Assembly: GCA_902363835.1 (NCBI GenBank)
Contig: CABJBM010000018.1
Span: forward strand, 62,001-126,000
DNA length: 64,000 bases
From: Lachnospiraceae bacterium
GTDB taxonomy: Bacteria > Bacillota > Clostridia > Lachnospirales > Lachnospiraceae
Reading direction: 5' to 3'
How positions within the stretch are numbered: the first letter of the stretch is position 1; every line of letters begins with the position of its first letter. Shown here one piece after another: positions 53,818 through 62,851 of this stretch. The translations under genes were made by a program, and so were the position numbers. A model generated the notes under the pieces. It did not search any database. It had not been told where the DNA came from and was given only the letters and a program-made list of their open reading frames with translations.

Positions 53818-55037
53818 AGCATAACCTCTTGTCTTATTACAGCCTCTGTAGCCGGGAACAATTCACCAAAGCCCTTGTCCTTCAGTACCACTGCCATTGT
53901 TTTTTCATCCAGAAACCCAAAGCTGATTCCAATGCGCAGGGTCCTGTCCTGCCGGCCTGGAAATCCCTCCAGCGGGATCTTTACCAGCCGTTTCTGCTTG
54001 GGATCCATGGGCGTTACCATAAATTCCACGTAATCCTGATGATCCACAATTAAATCAACGCTGCTCTTTGCCTCATACCAGCTGTCTCCGGCAGCCGCTA
54101 CCACCAGCTGGCTTTCCCGTTCCTTGTGAAGCACCCGCATGGAAACAGTGGAATGAAGACGGCCCTGGCAAATGCAGGTAAAAGGGTATGCACTCTTCTC
54201 CTGAAGATAATCCATTCCCTTAAAAGCCGCGCCCCTGGCAAACAGCTCCGGTTCCATATAAACCTTCCGGCGGGTGCAGAGTATCTTCATGGAATCTGAT
54301 GCCCAGTCGTGGCGTTCAAAGCCTTTTCCAGTCAGAAATATGGAGGAAAACAATTTCTTCTGCAGCAGCCGTTCAGCACAGGAGCTTAAGATTTTATCCG
54401 CCAGCTTTTCCCCGGAAGGAGTGCCCAGAATATCCAGATTAAAGCTTTCCTCCAAAGCCTCATTCTCCGCGATCACCACCATCTTCCGAAGGCCTCTCTG
54501 GACCTTTAGTTCATGGTAGTGAAACGCATCCTCAGATAAGTCAAACACCCCCACCTGATTGCTCCAAACCTCTTTTTTCTGGCTGAGAGCATAATATACA
54601 AAGCTTTCCGTATGGCTTATGATATGCACCCGTTCTCTTGGGATCTCCATGTAATCCGCACAGTACATCAGGGCATCCATGAGCTTTCCATCCACCTTCT
54701 GCATGGTGATCACCAGCTGCTTTACCTCGTCGCAGAAAAACTCCTCCATGGGAAGCTTTAATATTTTCTTTAAAAACATTTTTAAAAGGTCAAGACCTTC
54801 GTATTTGGTTCCGCCCAGGGTCGCGGTCCCTTCTTTCCTAACCATTTTTATCAGCTTGTCTACAATAATGCCTTCGCCTACAAGGGTATAAGCATAAGCC
54901 TCCTCCCCTACAAACCAGGCATCTTCATCCTTTTTCCTGCAGATCACTGTAGGAATACACCATGATTGTTCCCTGTCATGGCAGCATATGCGGGTATAGG
55001 CATCGCAAAGGTCAAGCCCTATTATCAGTCCGTCCAT
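53814..55037 (-). CDS. DUF5716 family protein, Hsp70/actin-like fold
   Basis: A 407-residue protein matching DUF5716. The N-terminus MDGLIIGLDLCDAYTRICCHD resembles the phosphate-1 loop of the actin/Hsp70 ATPase fold (GxDxG variant), with a PTVICRKKDEDAWFVGEEAY segment like MreB/DnaK proteins, a second phosphate-like QVGVFDLSEDAFHYHEL, and an adenosine-like IFLTGKGF. Key catalytic glycines are altered, so ATP hydrolysis is uncertain. It is coupled at both ends: 16 bp after DUF5717 and 4-bp overlap with the TPR gene. Function is unknown. Confidence 0.75.
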   Translation of the reverse strand: MDGLIIGLDLCDAYTRICCHDREQSWCIPTVICRKKDEDAWFVGEEAYAYTLVGEGIIVDKLIKMVRKEGTATLGGTKYEGLDLLKMFLKKILKLPMEEFFCDEVKQLVITMQKVDGKLMDALMYCADYMEIPRERVHIISHTESFVYYALSQKKEVWSNQVGVFDLSEDAFHYHELKVQRGLRKMVVIAENEALEESFNLDILGTPSGEKLADKILSSCAERLLQKKLFSSIFLTGKGFERHDWASDSMKILCTRRKVYMEPELFARGAAFKGMDYLQEKSAYPFTCICQGRLHSTVSMRVLHKERESQLVVAAAGDSWYEAKSSVDLIVDHQDYVEFMVTPMDPKQKRLVKIPLEGFPGRQDRTLRIGISFGFLDEKTMAVVLKDKGFGELFPATEAVIRQEVML

Positions 55038-55053
55038 TGACAGCCCCCTTATC

Positions 55054-58000
55054 TTACATCAGTGGAAATAATTCTTCTGCAGCAGCATTCTTTTTTAAAT
55101 ACTCCTGCATCCGTTTTTTCAGCCCGTTTTCATCCTTTAAGCTTAAGGACAGGCTCATTTCGTTTAAGCAGGCAAACCTGCTGTCCGAGGTTTCCCGGGA
55201 TTCCCCGGCATCGCAGCTGACACTGCCCTCTTTTTTCACGACCCATTCTTCTTCTGCCAGCTCTCTCACCTGATATTCCATGATCTCGCCTTCAAACAAT
55301 ATCTTCTGCTTGACGAAAACTCCCTGGTACATCCGCGGAATATCCTCGCTGTGAAATTCTTCTTCATCAGGAAGGATCCTGACCTGAAGCTCCACTTTGG
55401 AATCCCGGTCTGTGCAGTACTGGATCATGGCTTTGTCCATAATATCCTCAGGCATTGGGACATATTTTGCAAGATCCTTAAAATACGGGAACACAAAGCC
55501 CTCATCCAGAAGGGAGAAAACCGTATTTTGGCAAAGCTTCTGCTGCTGTTCATCAAGAGCAGGAAGCCTGGAATAATATTTTGTTATTGCCAGCAGATAA
55601 ATGGTAGGAAGCCGGCCTTTTAAGGAAGCCGCCTGAACCGTTCCCTCCAGATAATCGAAAACCTTTTCCTCCGGCTCCTTATCCTCCATAAAGTACTCCG
55701 TGCACTTCATGGTAAAATAAGCCTTTACAATCATGTCACCGGTTTCCTTACGGCTTCTGTAAAGGCTGAACACCTTGTCAAGCTTTGAGCTGCATCCGGA
55801 AAACATCATCTGGGCTGTCAGGCGTTCTTCTAAATCGTAAGTTTCCACATGTTCGGAAACGCCCTTCATAAGCACGCGATACATCTGATCCGTCAGGCCG
55901 TTAAAATGCTCGCACAAATAATCAAGGATCACGCCGTCACTTTTTCCATCTTTAAAAACATCGTAAGCCAGATGTAAAAGCAAGGGGTCTTCGTCAAACA
56001 GATTCTTAAGTATCATTTTTGAGCACAGCTGGTAAAGCCGGTCCGTTCCAATCCCTTCACTGCCGAATTCCCGGATCATTAAGAACGCCTCTTCCATGTA
56101 ATTGTTATGGATGAGAGTGTTGCAGACGCTTATCCGCTCCTCCTTGGAAAGAACCTTTTTATCCAGTTTAAGCAGAAATCCGGCACCTTCTCCCCCTTCT
56201 TCCCTGGAAGCGGCCTGTCTTTGGTAAAATTCGATGACCCTGGAAAGAAGGAGCTTCTGATAAAGGGGGCGCAGCTTTTTATCTTCCAAAGTTCCTTCTA
56301 AAATCTTCACCTCTTCCACGTTAGAGGCTCCGTTATCCAGAACCCGTTCACATGCCCGAAGCCGGAGCATGGAATGCTCCGGATACACTTCAAAACACCG
56401 TTCTTCCAGTTCCGGGCGGTCCATGACCGGCTCTTTTTTATAGGGAATTCCGGCGTATCGGTTGCCAAAAGCATCCTGGAAAAGCAAGATGCTGTGCTCC
56501 GAAAACAGAGGCACATAGGCAACACCGTCTTCAAGGAGAAAGGCATCCTCCTCTGTCATCTCCTCATAACACACAATGACGTACTTCATCTTCTTATTAC
56601 TGCACTCCACCCGATAAGACCGGAGAATGGAGGGCAGTACCGTTGCCATAGGAAGATCAATCACATCCTTTAATATCATCCGCTGGTAAATCCCGGCCAG
56701 TTGTTTATCAATCCGGGATTCAAACAGCTGCTCAGTAGCAAACTTTTCTATGGTCCGTTCATAGGCCTGGTAAAGAGGATCCCCAGGCTCCAGATAAACC
56801 AGAACGTTTTTATAAAGAACTGCTCTGCTGTGAAGATCCAGCTCATTTCCTCCATAGGAAAAATAAAGGAGCACTTCCTTTGGAAGGAGATAGCAGTAAT
56901 CTCCCGGCAAAGCATACAGATAATATTCATACAGCCGCGTCAGGCTGATCCCTGCCTTAACTCCTTTTTCGTACCAGGCAAAAGCTTCCGCCATGCGGCA
57001 TTCCCCTTTGATCAGCAGGGCACAGATGGCCTCAAGCACTTCTTTTATGGGGTATTCCTCATAAAGCTTCACCAGCATCCGGTATTGAAGCCGGTTAAAA
57101 TGCTTTGCAGTCAGGGTGAGCCTGGATATAACAACAGCCAGCTTTTTATCCACAAGCCCTTTTCCTGCACAGTGGTAGAGGATCTGAAGCTCCATGGGTC
57201 CAATGGCCCTTATGGCTTCAGCCCCATGATTTAATACCCTGCAGCCCCAGACATAGAAAAACGGGCTTCTAACGCCCATATGAAACTGTTTCTTCATCAC
57301 GGAAAGCAGGGCCGGCAGATTCTCAAACAGCCTGTTATCCAGCTTTAGAAGCAGCAAAAAAAGCCAGAAGAGCCTTCTGTCTTCTTCCAGATATTTTTTC
57401 ATGAGGCGGATTAAGGATTCCTTCTGGTACTCATCCGGCTGCACCTTTAACCGCAAGAACTGGTAATAGCAGTAAAGCTCCTTTTTTTCCTGGCGGTCCT
57501 TAAGGATCTCATCCCTGCACTCATCAAGGAGCAGGGCAGCCTTGGAAGGATTTCCCTGCCCAAGGAACAGCTCTGTCCTGAATAGCTTAAGAAGGCCGCT
57601 CTCTCCCTTCATCAGCTCGATCTCATCAAGGGCCTTTTCCATCTCATCGTAAAGAATATTTAAATCCTTGCACCCGTACTCCTCTTCCAGGCGGAGCCTG
57701 AGAAACCGGCCAAAAGCTTCTTTTGCAAAAGCATTTTCAGCGGATATTCCCCCACCCGGGTTATTGACCGCCATAACAGGAATGACAAAACGATCCTCAA
57801 TCCCGGTTATAAGGATTCTTCCGGAATTTTCTCCCTGATGCATGCGTTCCGGATGAACCTGGAAAGGCACCATGCATTCCTCTTCTTCAAAATCTTGTTC
57901 CCCAAGGTTTTTCCTGGGCAACTCTATAAAATCACAGTCCGTTGTAACCTCCAGGTTCACATAGCCCCAGTTGCTGCGCTTAATGACCACCCAGTCCGTC

Positions 58001-58626
58001 ACAACCTCTTCCAATTCTCCATATCTCCGCTCCCCGGTTTCCGCACATAATTCAACCGGCTTTTTCACCTTTAAAGCGGTTAAAAACTCTTCCAGTTCCT
58101 TTCTTCTGTCAGGCCTTCCCTTTAATCCGTCATAGATTGCCCTTACATGAAGGTCCTGCATAAAGGGAGCCGTAACAAAATCCCGGTACTCAAACAAACG
58201 AAGAGCCGTATCCATATCTTTTTTTGCAGTATCTGCAAAATCCTCTGCTGTCTTTAAATCACTCAGCGCTTTTCCTGACGTACTCAGTTCCACGCAAAAA
58301 GAATAAGGGACTTCTCTCTCGCCGCCATTGGTAACCAGATAAAAAGAGCCCTTAATCACATCTCCATCTTCCAGAAAACTGCTGTTTATCTCATAGACCA
58401 GATGGTTATATGTTCCGCCAAACGCTCCGCTTATGAGCCTGACGCGGAAGTTAGACGAATATGCAAGTCCTTTTATATGCAGATTGTTCTCACTGGTGAC
58501 GACAAGTTCCCGCCTGGTGGCTCCGCCTGAACGTACCACATCATCAATTTCCCCTGGTGTCACCTTAATCTTTGGAATCTCTGAATCAATGATGCCTTTT
58601 GCCAGCCTGTTGATCCGTTCTCTCAT
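55054..58626 (-). CDS. DUF5717 family large protein
   Basis: A 1190-residue cytoplasmic protein of the DUF5717 family. The N-terminal third has two beta-sandwich-like regions (about residues 35-130, VTSENNLHIKGLAYSSNFRVRL onward, and 215-290, NWGYVNLEVTTDCDFIELPR onward). Residues from about 295 to 1000 are a long alpha-solenoid resembling TPR repeats, and the C-terminal part returns to beta structure before a charged tail. No signal peptide, membrane helix or catalytic motif. It is first of a three-gene operon with the Hsp70-like DUF5716 protein and a TPR protein, suggesting a large assembly or chaperone-like complex; this is inference. Confidence 0.78.
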   Translation of the reverse strand: MRERINRLAKGIIDSEIPKIKVTPGEIDDVVRSGGATRRELVVTSENNLHIKGLAYSSNFRVRLISGAFGGTYNHLVYEINSSFLEDGDVIKGSFYLVTNGGEREVPYSFCVELSTSGKALSDLKTAEDFADTAKKDMDTALRLFEYRDFVTAPFMQDLHVRAIYDGLKGRPDRRKELEEFLTALKVKKPVELCAETGERRYGELEEVVTDWVVIKRSNWGYVNLEVTTDCDFIELPRKNLGEQDFEEEECMVPFQVHPERMHQGENSGRILITGIEDRFVIPVMAVNNPGGGISAENAFAKEAFGRFLRLRLEEEYGCKDLNILYDEMEKALDEIELMKGESGLLKLFRTELFLGQGNPSKAALLLDECRDEILKDRQEKKELYCYYQFLRLKVQPDEYQKESLIRLMKKYLEEDRRLFWLFLLLLKLDNRLFENLPALLSVMKKQFHMGVRSPFFYVWGCRVLNHGAEAIRAIGPMELQILYHCAGKGLVDKKLAVVISRLTLTAKHFNRLQYRMLVKLYEEYPIKEVLEAICALLIKGECRMAEAFAWYEKGVKAGISLTRLYEYYLYALPGDYCYLLPKEVLLYFSYGGNELDLHSRAVLYKNVLVYLEPGDPLYQAYERTIEKFATEQLFESRIDKQLAGIYQRMILKDVIDLPMATVLPSILRSYRVECSNKKMKYVIVCYEEMTEEDAFLLEDGVAYVPLFSEHSILLFQDAFGNRYAGIPYKKEPVMDRPELEERCFEVYPEHSMLRLRACERVLDNGASNVEEVKILEGTLEDKKLRPLYQKLLLSRVIEFYQRQAASREEGGEGAGFLLKLDKKVLSKEERISVCNTLIHNNYMEEAFLMIREFGSEGIGTDRLYQLCSKMILKNLFDEDPLLLHLAYDVFKDGKSDGVILDYLCEHFNGLTDQMYRVLMKGVSEHVETYDLEERLTAQMMFSGCSSKLDKVFSLYRSRKETGDMIVKAYFTMKCTEYFMEDKEPEEKVFDYLEGTVQAASLKGRLPTIYLLAITKYYSRLPALDEQQQKLCQNTVFSLLDEGFVFPYFKDLAKYVPMPEDIMDKAMIQYCTDRDSKVELQVRILPDEEEFHSEDIPRMYQGVFVKQKILFEGEIMEYQVRELAEEEWVVKKEGSVSCDAGESRETSDSRFACLNEMSLSLSLKDENGLKKRMQEYLKKNAAAEELFPLM

Positions 58627-58705
58627 AGTACCACCTGTATCTTTAACTTCCTTATCTTATTAGCTTGTTTGAATTCAATTACTCTATATTCTAACATATT
58701 TTCTA

Positions 58706-58734
58706 TTGATTTAAAACCCTAAAATTGGTATGAT
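58706..58734 (+). promoter_or_regulatory. Promoter of the malic enzyme gene
   Basis: TTGATT (58706-58711), 17 bp, TATGAT (58729-58734), 34 bp upstream of the start. Confidence 0.55.
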
Positions 58735-58767
58735 AAAATAAAAACTGTGAAAAAAGGACGAACGATC

Positions 58768-59922
58768 ATGACAATCAATGAAAAAGCTTTATTGCTCCAT
58801 GAAGAATGGAGGGGGAAACTGGAAATCACTTCCAAAGCAAAGGTAAAAAGCAGGGAAGATCTGGCTCTTGCTTACACTCCGGGTGTGGCGGAACCCTGCA
58901 AGGTCATTGCCAAAAATCCGGAAGCAGCCTATCAGTATACGATCAAATCCAACACCATTGCCGTTATTTCTGACGGAAGTGCTGTTCTTGGACTTGGCAA
59001 CATCGGTCCTCTGGCCGCCATGCCGGTGATGGAAGGAAAAGCAGTGCTGTTTAAGGAGTTTGGTGGAATTAATGCAATCCCCATCTGTCTGGATACCCAG
59101 GACACGGAAGAGATCATTAAAACCATAGTAAATATTGCTCCTGCTTTTGGCGGGATCAATTTGGAGGACATCTCTGCTCCCCGTTGTTTTGAAATCGAAG
59201 AACGGTTAAAAGAACTTCTTGACATCCCCGTATTCCATGACGACCAGCACGGAACGGCGATTGTGGTTCTTGCCGGCATTATAAACGCTTTAAAGGTGAC
59301 CGGAAAAACAAAGGAAGAATGCAAAGTGGTGGTAAACGGTGCCGGCTCCGCCGGAATCGCCATTACAAAGCTGCTTTTTAGCTACGGCTTCCTCCATGTC
59401 ACCATGTGCGACCGTGTGGGGATTCTGGCAAAGGGCATGGAAGGCTTAAACTGGATGCAGGAGAAAATGGTGGAAGTGACAAACCTGGAGGGAAAACAAG
59501 GTTCTCTTGCAGATGCCATGAAAGGTACCGATATTTTTGTAGGAGTATCGGCCCCGGGAATCGTCACAGAAGAAATGGTCGCTTCCATGAATTCTGATGC
59601 CATCCTGTTTGCCATGGCAAACCCGGTTCCGGAAATCATGCCTGACCTTGCAAAAGCAGCCGGCGCAAAAGTGGTGGGAACCGGAAGATCGGATTTCCCA
59701 AACCAGGTCAATAATGTAGTTGTGTTCCCAGGTATCTTTAAAGGTGCATTAGAAGGAAGGGCTGCCGCCATTACGGAAGAAATGAAGCTTGTTGCCGCCA
59801 CGGCTATCGCTGACCTTGTAGCGCCTTCAGAACTGAACGAGAACAATATCCTGCCTGAAGCCTTTGATCCCCGGGTTGCGGCCGCTGTCAGCCAGGCGGT
59901 CAAAGACCATATCCGGCAGTAA
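58768..59922 (+). CDS. NAD(P)-dependent malic enzyme
   Basis: A 384-residue short-form malic enzyme. The N-terminal domain has LALAYTPGVAEPCKVIAKNPE, SDGSAVLGLGNIGPLAAMPVMEGKA and the metal-binding DDQHGTAIVVLAG; the nucleotide-binding domain has VVVNGAGSAGIAITKLL. It decarboxylates malate to pyruvate with NAD or NADP. Length fits the bacterial form lacking a phosphotransacetylase-like tail. The ATG at 58768 has AAAGGACG upstream; a GTG seven codons earlier is less likely. Confidence 0.95.
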   Translation: MTINEKALLLHEEWRGKLEITSKAKVKSREDLALAYTPGVAEPCKVIAKNPEAAYQYTIKSNTIAVISDGSAVLGLGNIGPLAAMPVMEGKAVLFKEFGGINAIPICLDTQDTEEIIKTIVNIAPAFGGINLEDISAPRCFEIEERLKELLDIPVFHDDQHGTAIVVLAGIINALKVTGKTKEECKVVVNGAGSAGIAITKLLFSYGFLHVTMCDRVGILAKGMEGLNWMQEKMVEVTNLEGKQGSLADAMKGTDIFVGVSAPGIVTEEMVASMNSDAILFAMANPVPEIMPDLAKAAGAKVVGTGRSDFPNQVNNVVVFPGIFKGALEGRAAAITEEMKLVAATAIADLVAPSELNENNILPEAFDPRVAAAVSQAVKDHIRQ

Positions 59923-60004
59923 AAATATGAAGGATCCGGTTGAAAGCTGCTTTCACCATCCCTGAATTTACAGCGCAGTAAGCGCATCCCTGGGGGGAAT
60001 CTCC

Positions 60005-60157
60005 TCCAGGGATACCTATTTGCCTAAAAAACATGGGCAGGAAAGAGGAAACCCCTTCCAGGGATACCTATTTGCCCAAAAAACGCGGGCAGGAAAGAGG
60101 AAACCCCTTCCAGGGATACCTATTTGCCCAAAAAACGTGGGCAGGAAAGAGGAAACC
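60005..60157 (+). repeat. 52-bp tandem repeat, three copies, ending at a start codon
   Basis: Units start at 60005, 60057 and 60109 (TCCAGGGATACC...), with the last cut by the ATG at 60158. Each unit contains a GCCC/GGGC hairpin around A6 and ends in a GAGGAAAC ribosome-site-like stretch. Differences between units are a few bases (CAT, CGC, CGT before GGGC). Since 52 is not a multiple of 3 the repeat is not coding. The core recurs at 7700-7720. Confidence 0.85.
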
Positions 60158-60682
60158 ATGCTGTCAGAACCCATGACCCTGTACAAACTAATGATTTTAT
60201 ACATGCTGAAACAGGTTAATTTCCCCCTGACAAGCGCACAACTGTCAAACTTTTTTCTGGAGCATGAATATACTACGTATTTTACGCTCAATCAGGCATT
60301 GAATGAACTGCTGGAGGCCAGACTGCTTCATGTGGAAACCAACCATAACAGCAGCCGGTATGAAATTACCAGGGAAGGGGAAGAAACCCTTTCCTTTTTC
60401 GGTAACAAAATTTCTCCGGCCATCATTAATGATATGGATGAATATTTAAAAGAAAACAAGTTCCGGCTCCGCAATGAAGTTGGGGTAACTGCTGATTTCT
60501 ATAAATCCACCAGCCATGACTATATTGTCCACTGCCAGGTCCGGGAGGGAAAAAACTGTCTGATCAATCTGGAGCTGTCTGTTCCTGATAAGGATCAGGC
60601 AGAAATCATGTGTGACCACTGGAAATCAAAAAGCCAGGAAATCTATGCATTTGCCATGAAGGCGCTGATGAGCGGTTCCTAA
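60158..60682 (+). CDS. DUF4364 family protein, winged-helix-like
   Basis: A 174-residue protein matching DUF4364. The N-terminal part (LYKLMILYMLKQVNFPLTSAQLSNFFLEHEYTTYFTLNQALNELLEARLL ...YEITREGEETLSFF, here split as TLYKLMILYMLKQVNFPLTS and EHEYTTYFTLNQALNELLEA) looks like a winged helix of a small regulator; the C-terminal part is beta-rich. Targets are unknown. The frame runs back through the tandem repeat, but the correct start is the ATG at 60158 with GAGGAAACC before it. Confidence 0.8.
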   Translation: MLSEPMTLYKLMILYMLKQVNFPLTSAQLSNFFLEHEYTTYFTLNQALNELLEARLLHVETNHNSSRYEITREGEETLSFFGNKISPAIINDMDEYLKENKFRLRNEVGVTADFYKSTSHDYIVHCQVREGKNCLINLELSVPDKDQAEIMCDHWKSKSQEIYAFAMKALMSGS

Positions 60683-60718
60683 TATTTCATCCAACTGTAA
60701 ACAGAAAGGGGATTCATC

Positions 60719-61039
60719 TTGAATAAAACTCAGACAAAAAAACCATTATTTTCGGAAGTAAGCCAGCAATATCAATTACATCTGAATAATTTTAAGAAAA
60801 AAAAGTTTCATTTTAAGGTAAGGCTGATTTTAACCGTCATCCTTCCTATTGTTATTCTTTTGCTTTTCGTTAAAGTGACAGAAACCTTTATCCGCATCAA
60901 AGTACGGAATCTTTTTGCCAAACCGGTCCCTGATCAGGCGCCTGAACAGTCAGGAGAGGCAATTCCCGTCCATGAAGTGCCGGTTGATAAGGAAATCATT
61001 CATCCCCAGCGGGTTTCCGGGGAAGATGACGAAAATTAG
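60719..61039 (+). CDS. Small single-span membrane protein, unassigned
   Basis: A 106-residue protein starting with TTG, preceded by AAAGGGG at good spacing. A basic N-terminus (NNFKKKKFHFKVR) leads into one hydrophobic helix LILTVILPIVILLLFVKV, then an acidic Pro/Glu-rich extracellular tail ending in GEDDEN. I do not recognise the family. It lies between the DUF4364 and GNAT genes in the same direction and may share their transcript. Confidence 0.65.
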   Translation: MNKTQTKKPLFSEVSQQYQLHLNNFKKKKFHFKVRLILTVILPIVILLLFVKVTETFIRIKVRNLFAKPVPDQAPEQSGEAIPVHEVPVDKEIIHPQRVSGEDDEN

Positions 61040-61097
61040 TTACGATTCCGAGGGGTTAATACCTTCTCACCGGCCAGAAAAGAGGAGTAATAAAAAC

Positions 61098-62066
61098 ATG
61101 ATTATCGTTGATTTTACCCGCGAGCATATTATCAAAGCACGGGAGCTGGCACTTGCCTGCTACGAAGAAGAACGCTCTAAAGTGCCGGCTCTGCCAGATG
61201 CGGGAGCATTCCCTGATCTGACTTATTTTGCAGATAACGGCCTGGGTGTTGCAGCGCTTAAGAACGGGAAGATGGCGGGATTTCTCTGCAGCACCATGCC
61301 CTTTGACCATGCGTTTCGTTCTACCGATGTTAAGGGTGTATTTTCCCCTATGGGAGCCAATGGGGCAATCCCGGAAAACAGAGCAAAGATTTATGCTGCC
61401 ATGTATCAGGAAGCTGCCTGCAAATGGGTAAGTGCAGGTGCAGTCAGCCATGGTATATGCTTATATGCCCATGACGAAATTGCTCAGCAGCAATTTTTTA
61501 AATATGGTTTTGGCCTGCGTTGTGTTGATTCAATCCGCCCCATGGAACCATTTCACTGTGTATCTTGTGAAGAATACAAGTTTTCAGAACTTACATCAAG
61601 CGAGTATCCTCTGGCATATTCACTTGAAATAATGCTGCACAGGCATTACATCAGCAGTCCCTTTTTTATGAACCGCAAACCAGAAACATGTGAAACCTTT
61701 TGTGAGACATGTGTAAGAGATCATGACCGATGTTTTGTGGCTCAATATGAGGATAAAATATGCGCTTATTTAAAAATATCGGAATCCGGTGAGACTTTTA
61801 TTACGGAAAAACCGGATTACCTTCATATCACCGGCGCCTTTTGTCTTGAAGAGCACCGGGGAAAAGGAGTCTATCAAAATCTTTTGAATTATGTTATAAA
61901 ACTATTAAAAGCAGAGGGTTATACTCACCTTGGCGTAGACTTTGAAAGCATTAACCCAACGGCATACGGCTTCTGGTCAAAATACTTCACAGAATATACC
62001 CATGGCCTTGTGCGCCGTATTGATGAAAGAATATTATCAGAGGTTCTTTACCGGAATTTCATGTAA
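61098..62066 (+). CDS. GNAT family N-acetyltransferase
   Basis: A 322-residue protein with two GNAT-like halves. The N-terminal half (FTREHIIKARELALACYEEER ... LGVAALKNGKMAGFLCSTMP) has part of the fold; the C-terminal half has the acetyl-CoA motif A region ITGAFCLEEHRGKGVYQNLLNYVIKLLKAEGYTHLGVDFESINPTAYGFW (key pieces EEHRGKGVYQNLL and GVDFESINPTAYGFW). The substrate is unknown. The ATG at 61098 has AGAGGAGTAA upstream; the frame upstream of it overlaps the membrane-protein gene and is not used. Confidence 0.85.
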   Translation: MIIVDFTREHIIKARELALACYEEERSKVPALPDAGAFPDLTYFADNGLGVAALKNGKMAGFLCSTMPFDHAFRSTDVKGVFSPMGANGAIPENRAKIYAAMYQEAACKWVSAGAVSHGICLYAHDEIAQQQFFKYGFGLRCVDSIRPMEPFHCVSCEEYKFSELTSSEYPLAYSLEIMLHRHYISSPFFMNRKPETCETFCETCVRDHDRCFVAQYEDKICAYLKISESGETFITEKPDYLHITGAFCLEEHRGKGVYQNLLNYVIKLLKAEGYTHLGVDFESINPTAYGFWSKYFTEYTHGLVRRIDERILSEVLYRNFM

Positions 62067-62069
62067 ATA

Positions 62070-62105
62070 AAAAGCTGATCCAGTGAACCTACTGAATCAG
62101 CTTTT
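62070..62105. terminator. Bidirectional terminator between GNAT and amino acid ABC genes
   Basis: Ten-bp stem AAAAGCTGAT / ATCAGCTTTT extended by CAGT/ACTG, with A and T runs on both sides. Confidence 0.8.
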
Positions 62106-62107
62106 TA

Positions 62108-62851
62108 TTATCCCTGCATAAACCTGTTTAAAAATTCCTTTGTTGAACTTTTCCTGGGATTTCCGAATATATCAGCCGGTGCGCCTTCCTCTTCAATGAC
62201 GCCGCCTGCCATGTAGACCACACGGCTGGACACATCCCTGGCAAATGCCATTTCATGGGTTACGATGATCATGGTAAGGCCTTCCTTTGCCAGTGTTCTC
62301 ATAACTGCCAGCACTTCCCCTACCATCTGAGGATCCAGCGCTGATGTGGGCTCGTCAAACAGCAGGATCTCCGGCTCCATTGCAAGGGCCCTTGCAATAG
62401 CCACCCTCTGCTTCTGGCCGCCGGAAAGCTGCCTTGGTTTTGCATTGATGTAAGGAGCCATGCCCACTTTTTCCAAATACATCATGGCCTTTTTTCTGGC
62501 CTCTTCCTTATCCTTTTTAAGCACTTTCACCTGGCCAACCAGACAGTTTTCCAAAACAGTCATATTGTTAAACAGATTAAAGCTCTGGAACACCATACCC
62601 ACCTTGGTCCGGTATGAGGGAACGTTCATTTTACGGTCCGTAATGTCTACATCGTGATACAGGATCTCCCCTGTGGTGGGAGTTTCCAGCAGATTGATGC
62701 AGCGCAGCAGCGTTGACTTTCCGGAACCCGAGGCGCCGATGATACAGGTCACATCTCCGGCATTGACAGAGAAATCAATGTCCCGCAGCACCACATTGGT
62801 CCCAAAGGTCTTGCTTAAATGATGGATCTCTAAAACTTTGTTTCCTGCCAT
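62108..62851 (-). CDS. Polar amino acid ABC ATPase (GlnQ-like)
   Basis: A 247-residue ATPase: Walker [11 protein letters not shown]-loop [11 protein letters not shown], signature [15 protein letters not shown], Walker [15 protein letters not shown]-loop IVTHEM and the [14 protein letters not shown] tail, all of the PAAT (glutamine/histidine) class. It follows the permease stop directly (TAA then ATG) and energises uptake of a polar amino acid. The ligand is undetermined. Confidence 0.95.
   Translation of the reverse strand: MAGNKVLEIHHLSKTFGTNVVLRDIDFSVNAGDVTCIIGASGSGKSTLLRCINLLETPTTGEILYHDVDITDRKMNVPSYRTKVGMVFQSFNLFNNMTVLENCLVGQVKVLKKDKEEARKKAMMYLEKVGMAPYINAKPRQLSGGQKQRVAIARALAMEPEILLFDEPTSALDPQMVGEVLAVMRTLAKEGLTMIIVTHEMAFARDVSSRVVYMAGGVIEEEGAPADIFGNPRKSSTKEFLNRFMQG

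Noticed and set aside
60020..60157. DUF4364 protein starting at 60020
   Set aside because: The extra residues come from reading a 52-bp non-coding tandem repeat in three frames; ribosome site supports 60158.
60005..60157. CRISPR array
   Set aside because: Units are contiguous 52-bp tandem copies without unique spacers, and no cas genes are present.
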